A DNA stretch of 64,000 nucleotides, from positions 2,170,001 to 2,234,000 of the forward strand of contig OY282447.1 in the NCBI GenBank assembly GCA_958296165.1, in the 5' to 3' direction. The notes beneath the pieces were generated by a model. That model did not search any database and had not been told where the DNA came from. It worked only from the letters and a program-made list of their open reading frames with translations. Position 1 is the first letter of the stretch, and every line of letters starts with the position of its first letter. The position numbers and the translations under genes were made by a program. This document shows, one piece after another, positions 9,197 through 18,980 of this stretch. The stretch is from an uncultured Pseudomonadales bacterium. GTDB taxonomy: Bacteria; Pseudomonadota; Gammaproteobacteria; Pseudomonadales; Azotimanducaceae.

Positions 9197-11860
9197 ATGT
9201 CAACTTACGGTCCACGCTTCGTCTCGCCAGTAGCGCTGCTGGCGATCCTCTTTTCACTACCGTCGCAAGGTCAGGAATCAGCCGACGAACCGGCCATCGA
9301 TGATTCGGTCGAGTTCGTCCAGGTTTGCGCTCGTTGGGACGACGACAACGAGACTTGGGATGTCTACAGCCCGGCCGGAGACCAAGGCTGCGAAATCATC
9401 GGTTCGCGTCGCGGCGGCCGTTCTGCCGCCGATTCGCCAGTGCCCGTGGACGTGATCGGAGTGGATGAACTCCTCGCCCACGGCGACACCAATTTGGATT
9501 CACTGCTGGCGTCTGTGGTGCCGTCGTTCAACGTCAGCCAAGGCGCGGACGCCGCAATGTTCATGCGACCGGCCACTCTGCGCGGGCTCGCGCCAGACGC
9601 AACGTTGGTACTGGTGAACGGCAAGCGCCGGCATCGCGGCGCCATCGTCGCGCTGCTCGGCAGCGGAATCTCGAGCGGCGCCCAGGGTCAAGATCTAGCC
9701 GCCATCCCTGCCATCGCCGTCGAACGAGTGGAAGTGCTTCGGGATGGCGCTTCGGCGCAGTATGGCTCGGACGCTATCGCCGGTGCCCTCAACATCGTGC
9801 TGAACAGGCGCCGCGGCGTCGAGCTAGAAGCCAAGGTCGGGTCTCATTTCGAAGGCGACGGCGATGCCGTTACGTTGGGCGGCAACTTCGGCATGGCACT
9901 CGGCAGCGACGGCTGGGGAAATATCAGCTTCGAGTGGAAAGAGGCCGACCCCACCGTGCGCAGTGTGCAGCGCGCAGACGCGCAAGCGCTGATCGACGCC
10001 GGCAACACGGCCGTGCCTCGGCCGGTGGCGCAAAAGTGGGGGCTTCCCCGCCTGTCGGACGACCGCAAGCTGTTCGTAAACATGGGTACGGCGCTTGGCG
10101 AGAGCGCGGAAGCGTACGCCTTCGGCAACTGGGGCGAAAGGCAGTTGGAGGGCGGGTTCTATTACCGCAACCCGCATACGCGGCAAGGTGTGTTTGCCGG
10201 CGACCCGCTGGCGGATGGCACGTCTACGGTGAAGGTTGCCGATCTCTCCGCGGACGGCACGGGCAACTGTCCGGCGATTCCCGTAGTGGGCAACCGTGCC
10301 GATGCGGGCGCACTGAGCGCGGTTAGGGCCAATCCTGCGTGCTATTCACTGATCGACAAGTTCCCCGGCGGCTTCACGCCGCAATTCGGCGCATTCATCA
10401 AAGACGTGAGCGCAGCCGCCGGCGTGCGCGGCAGCACGGCGAACGGCTGGCGCTGGGACGCCAGCATCGCCACGGGCAGCAGCAACGCGCGCTTCTACAT
10501 CCACAACACCGTCAACCCGCAATTGCTGGGCATGCGCGACGACATCCCCACCAGATACCGGATTGGCGCCTACACGGCCGCCGAGCGGGTTGCGAACCTC
10601 GATTTCGCCAAACCCTTCGGCGTGGCGGCGTGGGCAGGATCGCTCAATGTAGCGTTTGGCTTGGAGTACCGCAGCGAGTCGTTCGACATCGATAGCGGCG
10701 AGCGGAACTCGTACTACATCGACCCCAATCTGGAATACGGCCTGGCGGCGCAAGGTTTCGGGATCGGCTCGAACGGCTTCCCCGGCTTTCCGCCAAGGCA
10801 CTCCGGCGAGAACACGTTAAGCGCCTACGCTGCCTATCTCGACTTGGAAGGCGAGGTGTCCGAACGGCTGCTTGTGGGCGGCGCGGTGCGCTTCGAGGAC
10901 CACGCAGACTTCGGCGACACGTTGGATGGCAAAGTAACGGCGCGTTTGGATCTGTCCGATGCCGTCGCCGTGCGCGGCGCCGCCAGCACGGGATTCCGTG
11001 TTCCCACCGCCGGCCAAGCCAACCTGCGCAACGTTCTCACTGCGTTTCGCACCATCGATGGTGTCGGCCGATTGATAGACACCGCCATCCTGCCGCCGAC
11101 CGACCCGGTTGCGCAACGCAAAGGTGCGCAGGCGCTCACGCCGGAGCAATCCACTCATCTCACGTTCGGTTTCGTCTTCGATGTGGGGGCGCTGGCGGTT
11201 ACCTTGGACTACTACAGCATCACGATAGAGGATCGCATCTCTTTCACCAGCCCGTTCCAGATCACGGATGACGATGTCGCCGCCTTGCTGGCCGCCGGCG
11301 TGCCGGACGCATCGAGCATCGGCGAGGTGAGGTTCTTCTCCAATCAACAGGAGGTGGATGTCTCCGGGGTAGACGTGGTGGCCACTTGGCCGTTCTCTCT
11401 TGGCGCGGGGAGCTCCACCCTGACCTTGGCCGCCAACTTCTCGAATGTGGATCTGCGGCAATACAACCCCATGTTCACTTCCGCAAATCGCGTTGCGGAA
11501 ATCGAGGACGGACGCCCTGAATCGCGGCTCACCGCAACGTGGGTTTACGACCGAGCGCGTTGGTCTGCGCTTGCGCGGGTGCGCCACTACGGCGAGCACT
11601 ACGATGCGCCGACCGGAGGCGGCGGCTGGGGCGCATACCGCCCGGAGCCGGCTACGTTGGTCGATTTGCAGATCGAGGTGGACCTGACGAGCAGCTTCGC
11701 ACTCGTGCTAGGCGGCCAGAATGTGTTCGACACCTATCCGCAAGCGAACCCCAACATGGGCGTGCCCGCGTTCAATGGATTGCCGTGGCCCGAAAACTCG
11801 CCCGTAGGCTTCCAAGGCGGCTCGTACTATGTCCGCGCAACTTGGCGCAGCGACGGTTAG
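9197..11860 (+). CDS. TonB-dependent outer-membrane receptor
   Basis: The ATG at 9197 follows GGGGA by five bases; a TTG at 9185 in the same frame is less likely. The 887-residue protein has a signal peptide and then a plug domain with the typical run of motifs: RGLAPDATLVLVNGKRRH, IPAIAVERVEVLRDGASAQYGSDAIAGALNIVL (quoted in part here as IAVERVEVLRDGASAQYG), followed by a long beta-barrel with many aromatic alternating strands. The protein ends YYVRATWRSDG, so the last aromatic residue is five from the end rather than terminal. Such receptors import siderophores, vitamins, peptides or glycans using TonB energy. The family and length fit well, but nothing local identifies the ligand. A solute-binding-like protein gene is divergent from it. 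Confidence 0.9.
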   Translation: MSTYGPRFVSPVALLAILFSLPSQGQESADEPAIDDSVEFVQVCARWDDDNETWDVYSPAGDQGCEIIGSRRGGRSAADSPVPVDVIGVDELLAHGDTNLDSLLASVVPSFNVSQGADAAMFMRPATLRGLAPDATLVLVNGKRRHRGAIVALLGSGISSGAQGQDLAAIPAIAVERVEVLRDGASAQYGSDAIAGALNIVLNRRRGVELEAKVGSHFEGDGDAVTLGGNFGMALGSDGWGNISFEWKEADPTVRSVQRADAQALIDAGNTAVPRPVAQKWGLPRLSDDRKLFVNMGTALGESAEAYAFGNWGERQLEGGFYYRNPHTRQGVFAGDPLADGTSTVKVADLSADGTGNCPAIPVVGNRADAGALSAVRANPACYSLIDKFPGGFTPQFGAFIKDVSAAAGVRGSTANGWRWDASIATGSSNARFYIHNTVNPQLLGMRDDIPTRYRIGAYTAAERVANLDFAKPFGVAAWAGSLNVAFGLEYRSESFDIDSGERNSYYIDPNLEYGLAAQGFGIGSNGFPGFPPRHSGENTLSAYAAYLDLEGEVSERLLVGGAVRFEDHADFGDTLDGKVTARLDLSDAVAVRGAASTGFRVPTAGQANLRNVLTAFRTIDGVGRLIDTAILPPTDPVAQRKGAQALTPEQSTHLTFGFVFDVGALAVTLDYYSITIEDRISFTSPFQITDDDVAALLAAGVPDASSIGEVRFFSNQQEVDVSGVDVVATWPFSLGAGSSTLTLAANFSNVDLRQYNPMFTSANRVAEIEDGRPESRLTATWVYDRARWSALARVRHYGEHYDAPTGGGGWGAYRPEPATLVDLQIEVDLTSSFALVLGGQNVFDTYPQANPNMGVPAFNGLPWPENSPVGFQGGSYYVRATWRSDG

Positions 11861-11908
11861 CGCCGATTGCCGCGGCTGTAGTCGTCGTAACGCTGTGCGC
11901 CAAGGCCG

Positions 11909-13648
11909 ATGGCCCATCCAGCCATTCCCTACGGGCTGGCTCACTTCAAGGGTCTCCGCTTGGAGGGGTGCCTGTATGTAGATAAGACTCGCTTCATCCG
12001 CGACATGGAGAAAGAGCGCCATGTCTTCCTGATTCGCCCGCGGCGCTTCGGCAAGAGTCTTTGGCTTTCCACGCTGGAGAGCTACTACGACCGCAAGCAG
12101 GCGGAAGTTTTCGATGCCGTTTTCGGCGGCACCGAGATAGGGCGCAAGCCCACGCAGAATCGCAACCGCTATGTGGTGCTGCGCTTCGATTTCTCCGCCT
12201 TCAACGACGAGCTCACCACCTTGGAGGAGCGCTTTGAAGCATATTGCTCCACGCAACTGCGTGGTGCCTTGGAGCGCAACGAGGACCTCTTTCCCAACGC
12301 CGCGTTGCAGCGCATCTGTTCCGCCTCGGGCATCAACGAGCAGCTGAACAGGCTGTTCCAATACGCCGGCCAGAAAGACATCCCGCTGTATGTGCTGATC
12401 GACGAATACGACAACTTCGCCAACACCATCTTGGCGCGTGAGGGCGCGGACGCCTACCAACGCTTCACCCACGGCGGCGGCTTCTACCGCAGCTTCTTTG
12501 CCAGCCTGAAGGCCGGCACTGCGGTGGGCGGCCTACAGCGCATGTTCATTACCGGCGTTTCGCCCATCACCATGGACGACGTGACCAGCGGCTTCAACAT
12601 CGGCGCCAACATCAGCCTTAATCCGGCCTTCAACGAACTGCTCGGCTTCACCAAGGCGGAAGTGCGGAACGTCCTGCGCCTGTATCGAGACAGCGGCGTA
12701 CTGCACCAGGAAGCAGACGTAGCGCTGGATACCATGCGGGAGTGGTACGACGGCTATCGCTTCGCACGGAGTGCGCCGACCGACGTGTACAACACCGACA
12801 TGGTGCTCTACTACCTCAAGGCGCTCGTTCTCTACGGCGCTCCTCCGGACGATCTGATCGACGTCAACGTGCGCATCGACTATGGCAAGCTGCGCCACCT
12901 GCTGGTGACCGGCCAGCGGCTGAACGGCAATTTCGACCTGCTGCGGAATCTAATCGGCGCAGCCAAGGCGGAAGCGAACCTGGTCGGCAGCTTCCCGCTG
13001 GAGCGCTTGACGCGGCGCGAGAACTTCCTCTCCTTGCTGCACTACTTCGGCCTGCTCAGCATCCAAGCAGCCGGCGAGGAAACGGTGAGCCTAGGCATTC
13101 CAAACCAGACCGTGCGCCAGCTCATGTACGGCTATCTGCGCGACGCCTACGACGACACCGGCGTATTCTCCGTCGACCTCTACGAGTTCGAACGACTCAC
13201 CCGCGCCATGGCGCGCGACGGCGCGTGGCGGCCGGTTATCGAGCGCCTTAGCGCCGCCGTGGCGGAGCAAACCGGCATCCGCGACTACATCCAAGGCGAA
13301 AAGGTCATCCAAGGCTTTCTTGCGGCCTATTTGGGCACATCGCACTGCTTCGTCTTCCGCACCGAACTCGAGCTGAACAAGGGCTATGCAGACATCGTTC
13401 TGGTGCCCCTCGTCGCCCGCTTTCCCGCCATGCGCCACGGCTATGTGATCGAGGTGAAATACTTCAAGCGAGATGACGTGGGCGCCGTCAGTCCAACCAT
13501 AGCGCTAGCGACAGCAACCGAGCAATTGCGCCGCTATCTGGCGGATGCGCGTTTGGCCGAGGAGTATCCATCCGTTCAGTTCACGGGCTTGGCGCTCGTC
13601 TTTCGCGGCTGGGAGCTGGTGCAAAGCCACGCGGTAACGGCCGCTTAA
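11909..13648 (+). CDS. AAA-ATPase-like protein with C-terminal PD-(D/E)XK domain (DUF1703 type)
   Basis: This 579-residue protein matches the widespread AAA-ATPase-like (PF09820) plus DUF1703 architecture. The N-terminus has the family signature YVDKTRFI and a Walker A-like RPRRFGKSLWLS. VLIDEYDNF near residue 155 is the Walker B, and FITGVSPI follows. The C-terminal third contains ELNKGYADIVLVP and YVIEVKYFK, the D...ExK core of a PD-(D/E)XK nuclease fold. Members are numerous and often multicopy in Bacteroidetes and some symbiont genomes, but their function is not established. The start codon is preceded only by AAGG. The gene follows the TonB receptor gene by 48 bases, although the functions need not be linked. 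Confidence 0.85.
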   Translation: MAHPAIPYGLAHFKGLRLEGCLYVDKTRFIRDMEKERHVFLIRPRRFGKSLWLSTLESYYDRKQAEVFDAVFGGTEIGRKPTQNRNRYVVLRFDFSAFNDELTTLEERFEAYCSTQLRGALERNEDLFPNAALQRICSASGINEQLNRLFQYAGQKDIPLYVLIDEYDNFANTILAREGADAYQRFTHGGGFYRSFFASLKAGTAVGGLQRMFITGVSPITMDDVTSGFNIGANISLNPAFNELLGFTKAEVRNVLRLYRDSGVLHQEADVALDTMREWYDGYRFARSAPTDVYNTDMVLYYLKALVLYGAPPDDLIDVNVRIDYGKLRHLLVTGQRLNGNFDLLRNLIGAAKAEANLVGSFPLERLTRRENFLSLLHYFGLLSIQAAGEETVSLGIPNQTVRQLMYGYLRDAYDDTGVFSVDLYEFERLTRAMARDGAWRPVIERLSAAVAEQTGIRDYIQGEKVIQGFLAAYLGTSHCFVFRTELELNKGYADIVLVPLVARFPAMRHGYVIEVKYFKRDDVGAVSPTIALATATEQLRRYLADARLAEEYPSVQFTGLALVFRGWELVQSHAVTAA

Positions 13649-13733
13649 GACTAAGAACGCCAAGAAGGATGTGGAACGCGAGGTAGCGGTCGCCTATGCT
13701 CTGTTGGCGATTCGTCCCAGCTAGGAGAGACCA

Positions 13734-14816
13734 ATGCAAGCTGCCGTTCTGCGCGAAGTCAACAAGCCGCTCGCCATCGAAGATGTGAGCACGGCCGATC
13801 CTGGGCCGCGTGAAGTGCTGGTGCGCACCGCCGCGGCGGGCGTGTGCCACTCGGACCTGCACTTCCAGAACGGCGCCTATCCCTATCCGCTGCCGGCCGT
13901 GCTTGGCCACGAGTCCGCCGGCGTGGTCGAAGCCGTGGGTTCGGACGTCCACTATGTGCAGCCGGGCGATCATGTGATCACCTGCCTCTCGGCCTTCTGC
14001 GGGCATTGCGAATACTGCCTCACCGGGCGCATGGTGCTGTGCAACGAGCCGGAGTTGTCGCGTGGCCCTGGCGAGCCGCCACGGCTTGCGGCCGGCGACG
14101 AACCGCTAGCGCAGTTCCTGAACCTGTCTTCGTTCGCCGAGAACATGCTGGTGCATGAACACGCGGTGGCGAAGATTCGCAAGGACATGCCGCTCGACCG
14201 GGCGGCGCTGATCGGCTGCGGCGTGACCACCGGCGTAGGCGCGGTGATCCACACCGCGGCGATCGAACCGGGTTCGACGGTGGCGGTGATCGGCTGCGGC
14301 GGCGTTGGCCTGTCTTGCGTCAACGGCGCCGAGATTGCCGGTGCGTCGCGCATCATCGCCATCGACACGGTGGCCTCCAAGTTGGAGTTGGCGCGCAAGT
14401 TCGGCGCCACGGACACCGTCAACGCGGCGCAGACGGACCCGATTGAAGCGGTGCGGGAAATGACGAGCGGCGGCGTCCACTATGCGTTCGAGGCCATCGG
14501 CCTAAAGGCCACCACCGAACAGGCATTCAAGATCATCAAGAACGGCGGCACGGCCACCGTGATCGGCATGATCCCGGTGGGCACGATGGTGGAAATCCAC
14601 GGCCCCGAGTTCCTGCGCGAGAAGAAGCTGCAAGGTTCCAGCATGGGCTCCAACCGCTTCCGCGTCGACATGCCCCGCTTCGTGGATTTCTACCTCGCCG
14701 GCAAACTGCACTTGGACGACATGATCTCGGGCCGCATCCGATTGGAAGACGTCAACGATGCCTTGGAGGCGTTGAAGACCGGCGAAGTCGCCCGCAACGT
14801 CATCGTCTTCGATTGA
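13734..14816 (+). CDS. Zinc-dependent alcohol dehydrogenase (medium-chain, class III/NDMA-type)
   Basis: The 360-residue protein belongs to the medium-chain dehydrogenases. The catalytic zinc site is in AAGVCHSDLHF with GHESAGVVEAVG. The structural zinc lobe has four cysteines in CGHCEYCLTGRMVLC plus the preceding one. The NAD-binding Rossmann motif is VAVIGCGGVGLSCVNGA, followed by an acidic residue (IIAIDT) that favours NAD over NADP. The ATG has a good ribosome site (AGGAG) and a possible -10 box TATGCT at 13695. It probably oxidises a primary alcohol or an aldehyde-glutathione/mycothiol-like adduct; the exact substrate cannot be read from sequence. It stands alone between the AAA gene and tRNA-Gly. 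Confidence 0.9.
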   Translation: MQAAVLREVNKPLAIEDVSTADPGPREVLVRTAAAGVCHSDLHFQNGAYPYPLPAVLGHESAGVVEAVGSDVHYVQPGDHVITCLSAFCGHCEYCLTGRMVLCNEPELSRGPGEPPRLAAGDEPLAQFLNLSSFAENMLVHEHAVAKIRKDMPLDRAALIGCGVTTGVGAVIHTAAIEPGSTVAVIGCGGVGLSCVNGAEIAGASRIIAIDTVASKLELARKFGATDTVNAAQTDPIEAVREMTSGGVHYAFEAIGLKATTEQAFKIIKNGGTATVIGMIPVGTMVEIHGPEFLREKKLQGSSMGSNRFRVDMPRFVDFYLAGKLHLDDMISGRIRLEDVNDALEALKTGEVARNVIVFD

Positions 14817-14831
14817 CTTGGCTGCCCGCCG

Positions 14832-14853
14832 GCAACCGCGGAGGCGCGGTTGC
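14832..14853. terminator. Strong hairpin between alcohol dehydrogenase and tRNA-Gly
   Basis: Perfect 9-base arms GCAACCGCG and CGCGGTTGC enclose the loop GAGG. It lies between the convergent dehydrogenase gene and tRNA gene and could end transcription from both sides. No T-tract follows on either strand, so intrinsic termination is uncertain. Confidence 0.5.
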
Positions 14854-14864
14854 ATGTGGGTAGT

Positions 14865-14939
14865 TGGAGCGGGCGATGGGAATCGAACCCACATCACCAG
14901 CTTGGGAAGCTGGGGTAATAGCCGCTATACGACGCCCGC
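14865..14939 (-). tRNA. tRNA-Gly (CCC anticodon)
   Basis: On the minus strand the sequence folds as a complete tRNA. The acceptor stem GCGGGCG pairs with CGCCCGC, the discriminator is T and CCA is encoded at 14867-14865. The anticodon stem is CCAGC/GCTGG with loop TTCCCAA, which gives anticodon CCC. The T arm is GTGGGTTCGATTCCCAT. No integrase is present next to it. Confidence 0.95.
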
Positions 14940-14962
14940 TGTGGCGCTGCTAGCGAGCGCCA

Positions 14963-15574
14963 TTATACCTTATCTATTCGAAAGTGCTGGTAGGCGTCAC
15001 CAGAACGAGTTACTTTCCATCGCTTCTTCTTTGGCAATCGCAAAGGCAGCCATTGGAGTTTGCCATCATTGAGCATCCATTCGGGCAGGCATTTAGGTTT
15101 TAACCGCTTAGGTTCAGGGCCGATGATGTAGAAGCGTGGCTGCACGCGAGGCCAGCAGTTTCCCTGATCGCCAAAGATTTTCCGTAGTCGAGCGCCTTTG
15201 CACGACAGTTGTCCGTTGTCCCAACTGGCATATGCCTTGGCTTCCACCAAGATCAAGTGGAACGTCTCACCTACTTGGTAAGCGATCAGCAAATCAACGT
15301 CCCTCTGCGTTCCCTCAATGACCTTGCCTTCGTTACTGAATTCGGTCTTACCCGGGTCGCGGTACAAGTGGAGAGCCGCCTGCAACCAATCCAAGTGATA
15401 GTCCATCGCCACGAAGATCCTACAAGCGTCTGCGGGAATCGAGAGGTCTTTTCGGAAGCTATCGGACAGCGAGAACGCCGGTTCACCGGAATCGGATTGG
15501 CCCAGAGCGTGGGCAATGAGGAAAAACCGCTCCTTCCGGTTGAAGGATTCCAGAATCTCGATCAAGTCACCCAT
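14963..15574 (-). CDS. Hypothetical protein, possible PD-(D/E)XK nuclease fold
   Basis: I do not recognise this 203-residue protein. Its centre has DVDLLIAY followed about 10 residues later by LILVEAKAY. This D...ExK arrangement on adjacent strands is typical of PD-(D/E)XK nucleases, including restriction-like enzymes. The N-terminal third is helical and mentions no known motif; the C-terminus is rich in lysine and arginine (KKKRWKVTR), which would suit nucleic-acid binding. It sits 23 bases upstream of the tRNA-Gly gene on the same strand and is visibly less GC-rich than its neighbours, so it may have been acquired. No methylase or other partner is adjacent. Confidence 0.55.
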   Translation of the reverse strand: MGDLIEILESFNRKERFFLIAHALGQSDSGEPAFSLSDSFRKDLSIPADACRIFVAMDYHLDWLQAALHLYRDPGKTEFSNEGKVIEGTQRDVDLLIAYQVGETFHLILVEAKAYASWDNGQLSCKGARLRKIFGDQGNCWPRVQPRFYIIGPEPKRLKPKCLPEWMLNDGKLQWLPLRLPKKKRWKVTRSGDAYQHFRIDKV

Positions 15575-15611
15575 CTAAGCCGCCCAACGTGCGTACACGA
15601 CCTGCACCGTA

Positions 15612-17693
15612 TCACCGCAGGCGTTGCGCCAGCAGATTCAGAAACAGCCCTACGTCCGTGACGATGCCGGTGGATTCGACGCTGCCGCGGTCGGCCAGCT
15701 TGGTCACTACCGCGGGATTGATGTCTACGCACACGAGGCGGACGCCAGCCGGCGTCATGTTGCCGACGCCGATGGCGTGCAGCATGGTGGCCAGCATGAG
15801 GATCAGATCCGCGCCGACCAGTTGGCGAGCGTAGGCGGCCTGCGCTTCGATCAGGTCCATGCGCGTCTCCGGCAGCGGCCCGTCGTCGCGGATCGAGCCA
15901 GCGAGTTCAAACGGCACCTCGCCGCGCACGCACTCGAACATCACGCCGCCGCCGATCAAGCCGCTTCGCACCGCAGCGGCGATGGAGCCGGCGGCGCGGA
16001 TGCGGTTGATGGTGCGCAGATGATGCCGATGGCCGCCGCGCACTGCGGCGCCGCGCACCAGGTCTACGCCCAGCGAAGTGCCGTAGAGGTTGGCTTCGAG
16101 GTCGTGTACTGCCAGCGCGTTGCCGGCCAACAATGCCTGCACATAGCCGTCGCGCACCAGATCGGCCAGATGGCGCCCGCCGCCGGTGTGGATCACTACG
16201 GGCCCAGCCACCACTACGGTGCGACCGTGTCGGGCGCGGATGCGGCGCATCTCCAACGCCAATTCCTCCACCGCGTTCTCCACGCGCCGTTCGCTGGAAA
16301 CGCCGGCGGACATGAACCCGAAGTCGGTGCCAGCGTGGGGCGTTTCCGGCACGTGTACCCGAACGCCGTTCTCGCCGCGCACCACGAGGTCGCCGGGGCG
16401 CAGATCGCGCGGCAGGACGCAGGCGGCGATTGCCTCTTCGGCTTGGACGGAGACGCGGATGGCTGCGTCCATGCGCTGCGCGCCCACTCGCAGCCAGCGC
16501 CCTGCCACGCGGACGTCGGTGGGATAGATCGTGCTGCAGCAGAAGTCGTCTGGCGCTACGCCGGCTTGTTTCACCGCGCTTAAGGTGGCGTCGCCGGTCT
16601 CGCCAGCGACCGCGACCGCGATGTCCGGCGTGGCATCGTGCAGCTGCTGGACGATGCGCTCTAGCAGCGGTTGCTCGGGGGCGCTCACTTTGAGGCGGGC
16701 GTGGCTGGTTTGATCGGCTCGGGCACCGCCGCGGAAACGCTCCAGGCGAGCGCTGCCGCCGGCTTCGGCGACCAGCTCAAACGCACGCGGCAACACGCTC
16801 TTGTCGAGCAGATGGCCGTCCATCTCCAGCGCTTGTGAGCGAATCGGCGAACGAACGGCGGCGCGGCTCTCGAAGCCGGCTGGCACTTCTTGGTCGAGCA
16901 GCAACGTGAGGCACTTGGCGGCGCCGCCGGCCTTGATGAACTCGTCGAGCGGCGTGGCAATGACCTCGTAGCCCCAGTCGGCCAAACGGCGTCGCAGCGC
17001 TGGCGATGCGTGGTTGCAGATCAGCGTGTTGCCCAGCCGAACGGCGTTGCAAGCGAAGTGAAGAGCGTCCTCGTCACTCACCTCGATGCGCCGGTCGGCC
17101 GGCACCAGCGACTCCACCAAGCGGCGGGAGCGCAGGTCGAACGCCGCTGGATAGTAGATCACGCGCTTGTCCGGGAGAGGCACGAAGCACGTGTCCAGAT
17201 GGTAGAAGCGGGCATCGATCAGCCGTAGCGACGCCACATGTACGCGCAGCCGCTCCGCCAAGGTGCGATGGCACTCCAAACTGCTGCGCACGCCGTAGCC
17301 AGCCCACAGCAGCGCTTGGCCCGGCCACCACAACGCATCGCCTTCGCCCTCGAACGGTATGTCTTCCTCGAGTGCGACCACGTCGTATCCGGCCGCGCTC
17401 GCCCAGTCGTGGAACAGTGCCGTCTCCGGCGTGCGCTGCGAGACTGCAAACGTCGCCGGCACGAACGCGCGGCCGAGCGCGAAGCCGCCGTTGGCGACGA
17501 AGCACATGTCCGGCAGGCCGGGCGCGGGATCGATGGTGGACACTTCGCAGCGTGCCGAGAGGATGTGTACCAAGGCATCCCACTGGCGCCGCGCAGTGCG
17601 GGCGGAGACCGCGCCAACGTTGCCGGTCATCCACGGGTTTATGACGTACTCGACGCCGAAGGAGGTAGGCGGGCAGACGAGAACTCGTGCCAC
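15612..17693 (-). CDS. agrE: Bifunctional arginine dihydrolase / ornithine cyclodeaminase (ArgZ/AgrE type)
   Basis: The 693-residue length and domain order match cyanobacterial ArgZ/AgrE. The N-terminal half is an amidinotransferase-fold guanidino hydrolase: PDMCFVANGGFALG, FEGEGDALWW, YHLDTCFVPL and a nucleophile cysteine in GGAAKCLTLLLD (C261). The C-terminal half is the TIGR00300/LOR-SDH-type ornithine cyclodeaminase with TPHAGTDFGFMSAGVSSE, VVVAGPVVIHTGGG and an NAD-binding region near HAIGVGNMTPAG. In cyanobacteria these enzymes turn arginine into ornithine plus ammonia and CO2, then into proline. The GTG start has GGAGA 7 bases upstream. The gene ends an operon-like series with an ABC transporter; a -10-like TATAGT at 17725-17720 could give it its own promoter. 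Function is inferred from family resemblance. Confidence 0.8.
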   Translation of the reverse strand: MARVLVCPPTSFGVEYVINPWMTGNVGAVSARTARRQWDALVHILSARCEVSTIDPAPGLPDMCFVANGGFALGRAFVPATFAVSQRTPETALFHDWASAAGYDVVALEEDIPFEGEGDALWWPGQALLWAGYGVRSSLECHRTLAERLRVHVASLRLIDARFYHLDTCFVPLPDKRVIYYPAAFDLRSRRLVESLVPADRRIEVSDEDALHFACNAVRLGNTLICNHASPALRRRLADWGYEVIATPLDEFIKAGGAAKCLTLLLDQEVPAGFESRAAVRSPIRSQALEMDGHLLDKSVLPRAFELVAEAGGSARLERFRGGARADQTSHARLKVSAPEQPLLERIVQQLHDATPDIAVAVAGETGDATLSAVKQAGVAPDDFCCSTIYPTDVRVAGRWLRVGAQRMDAAIRVSVQAEEAIAACVLPRDLRPGDLVVRGENGVRVHVPETPHAGTDFGFMSAGVSSERRVENAVEELALEMRRIRARHGRTVVVAGPVVIHTGGGRHLADLVRDGYVQALLAGNALAVHDLEANLYGTSLGVDLVRGAAVRGGHRHHLRTINRIRAAGSIAAAVRSGLIGGGVMFECVRGEVPFELAGSIRDDGPLPETRMDLIEAQAAYARQLVGADLILMLATMLHAIGVGNMTPAGVRLVCVDINPAVVTKLADRGSVESTGIVTDVGLFLNLLAQRLR

Positions 17694-17774
17694 AGCGATC
17701 TCCGCGAACTGCGCGGCCTACTATACCTGTCTGTCCCTGTCTCTGTCCCTGCGTGTGGTCGCCGCGTCGGCCGG

Positions 17775-18980
17775 TCAGCCCAGCTTCATCCGCTCCACGC
17801 CGACCAAACGGTCGTATAGAAGGTACAGCGCCACCACGCATGCCAGCAGGATGCCGCCCAATGCCGCCGCCAGGCTCCAGTTCAGGGATTGCTGCATGTG
17901 GTAGGCGATCATGTTGGAGATCAGCTGGCCTGTGCGTCCGCCCACCAGCGCCGGCGTGATGTAGTAGCCGATCGAGAGGATGAACACCAACAGCGAGCCG
18001 GCGCCGATGCCCGGCAAGGTCTGCGGCCAGTACACGCGCCAGAAGGAGCGGGCGAAGCTCGCGCCCAACGAAGCGGCGGCGCTCATGTGCTGTGGCGGGA
18101 TGGTGCGCATCACCGAGTAGAGGGGCAGCACCATGAACGGCAGCAATACGTGCGTCATGGCCACCACGGTGCCGTTCATGTTGTAGATCATGGACAAGCG
18201 CTCGTCGTCGCCGAGCAGGCCCAGCGCCACCAGCGTGTCGTTGATCACGCCTTGCGATTGCAGCAAGACGATCCACGATGTGGTGCGTACCAAGAGCGAG
18301 GTCCAAAACGGTATGAGCACCAGCAACAGCAGCAGGTTGCCTTTGTTCGGAGGCGCGCGGGCGATCAAGTAGGCGATGGGATAGCCGAGCAACACGCAAA
18401 GCGCGGTAATGGCGACGCTCAGCATCAACGTGCGGCCGAGCAGCGATACGTAGATGCGCTGCGACTCCGGCTGCGCGACGACGCCGCCACTGCCGTCGCG
18501 ATCCAAGTCCACGGCGTGCAGATAGTGCTGATCCGTGATGCTCTGGCCGGCGCGGCGAAAGGCGCGCCAGGTGGAGGGTTCGGCCCACGCATCGGCGGCC
18601 TCGATCATGGCCTCGCGCCAGGAATCTGTCTCGACGCGCGCCAGCTTGCGGGCCGTGCGGGTGATGACGCTGCGCAGCCCCGGCTCGATGCGGTTGACGC
18701 GCGTGGCCACTTGCCCAAGCGTGCGCTCTTCGCGGGCTGCCAGCAACTCGGCGGCGGCGGTTTCGAACGTTTCGTCCGGAGGGAGCTGGCCGCCGTCCCA
18801 GACGCGCAGCAGCGCGATGGTCTTGGGCAGCGCGTCGGCCACCACTGGATCGTAGACGCTGCGCGTGAGCATCGATAGCAGCGGCGCAATGAAAGTGACG
18901 CCCACGAAGGCAATCAACGGCAGGGTAAGCGCCGCGGCGCGCAGCCGTGCCCGGCGCGAGGCAATCACCGTGCCAGCCAT
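17775..18980 (-). CDS. ABC transporter permease, PotB type
   Basis: The ATG at 18980 overlaps the end of the binding-protein gene by 16 bases, so translation is probably coupled; a longer frame upstream is unlikely. The 401-residue protein has a first membrane segment (LIAFVGVTFIAPLLSML), then a periplasmic region of about 150 residues, then five or so segments with the PotB/HisM-type EAA loop at AAASLGASFARSFWRVYWPQ (quoted to 20) . This large first loop is seen in spermidine/putrescine and related permeases. Only one permease gene is present; PotABCD-type systems normally have two different ones. The protein may act as a homodimer, or a PotC homologue lies elsewhere. AgrE follows 81 bases downstream. 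Confidence 0.8.
   Translation of the reverse strand: MAGTVIASRRARLRAAALTLPLIAFVGVTFIAPLLSMLTRSVYDPVVADALPKTIALLRVWDGGQLPPDETFETAAAELLAAREERTLGQVATRVNRIEPGLRSVITRTARKLARVETDSWREAMIEAADAWAEPSTWRAFRRAGQSITDQHYLHAVDLDRDGSGGVVAQPESQRIYVSLLGRTLMLSVAITALCVLLGYPIAYLIARAPPNKGNLLLLLVLIPFWTSLLVRTTSWIVLLQSQGVINDTLVALGLLGDDERLSMIYNMNGTVVAMTHVLLPFMVLPLYSVMRTIPPQHMSAAASLGASFARSFWRVYWPQTLPGIGAGSLLVFILSIGYYITPALVGGRTGQLISNMIAYHMQQSLNWSLAAALGGILLACVVALYLLYDRLVGVERMKLG

Noticed and set aside
14865-15574. Genomic island inserted at tRNA-Gly
   Set aside because: No integrase and no second copy of the tRNA 3' end were found. Only the small PD-(D/E)XK-like gene is unusual there.
15624-16583. 319-codon plus frame opposite agrE
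   Set aside because: It is antisense to the conserved cyclodeaminase domain and has composition typical of a shadow frame (rich in A, R, H).
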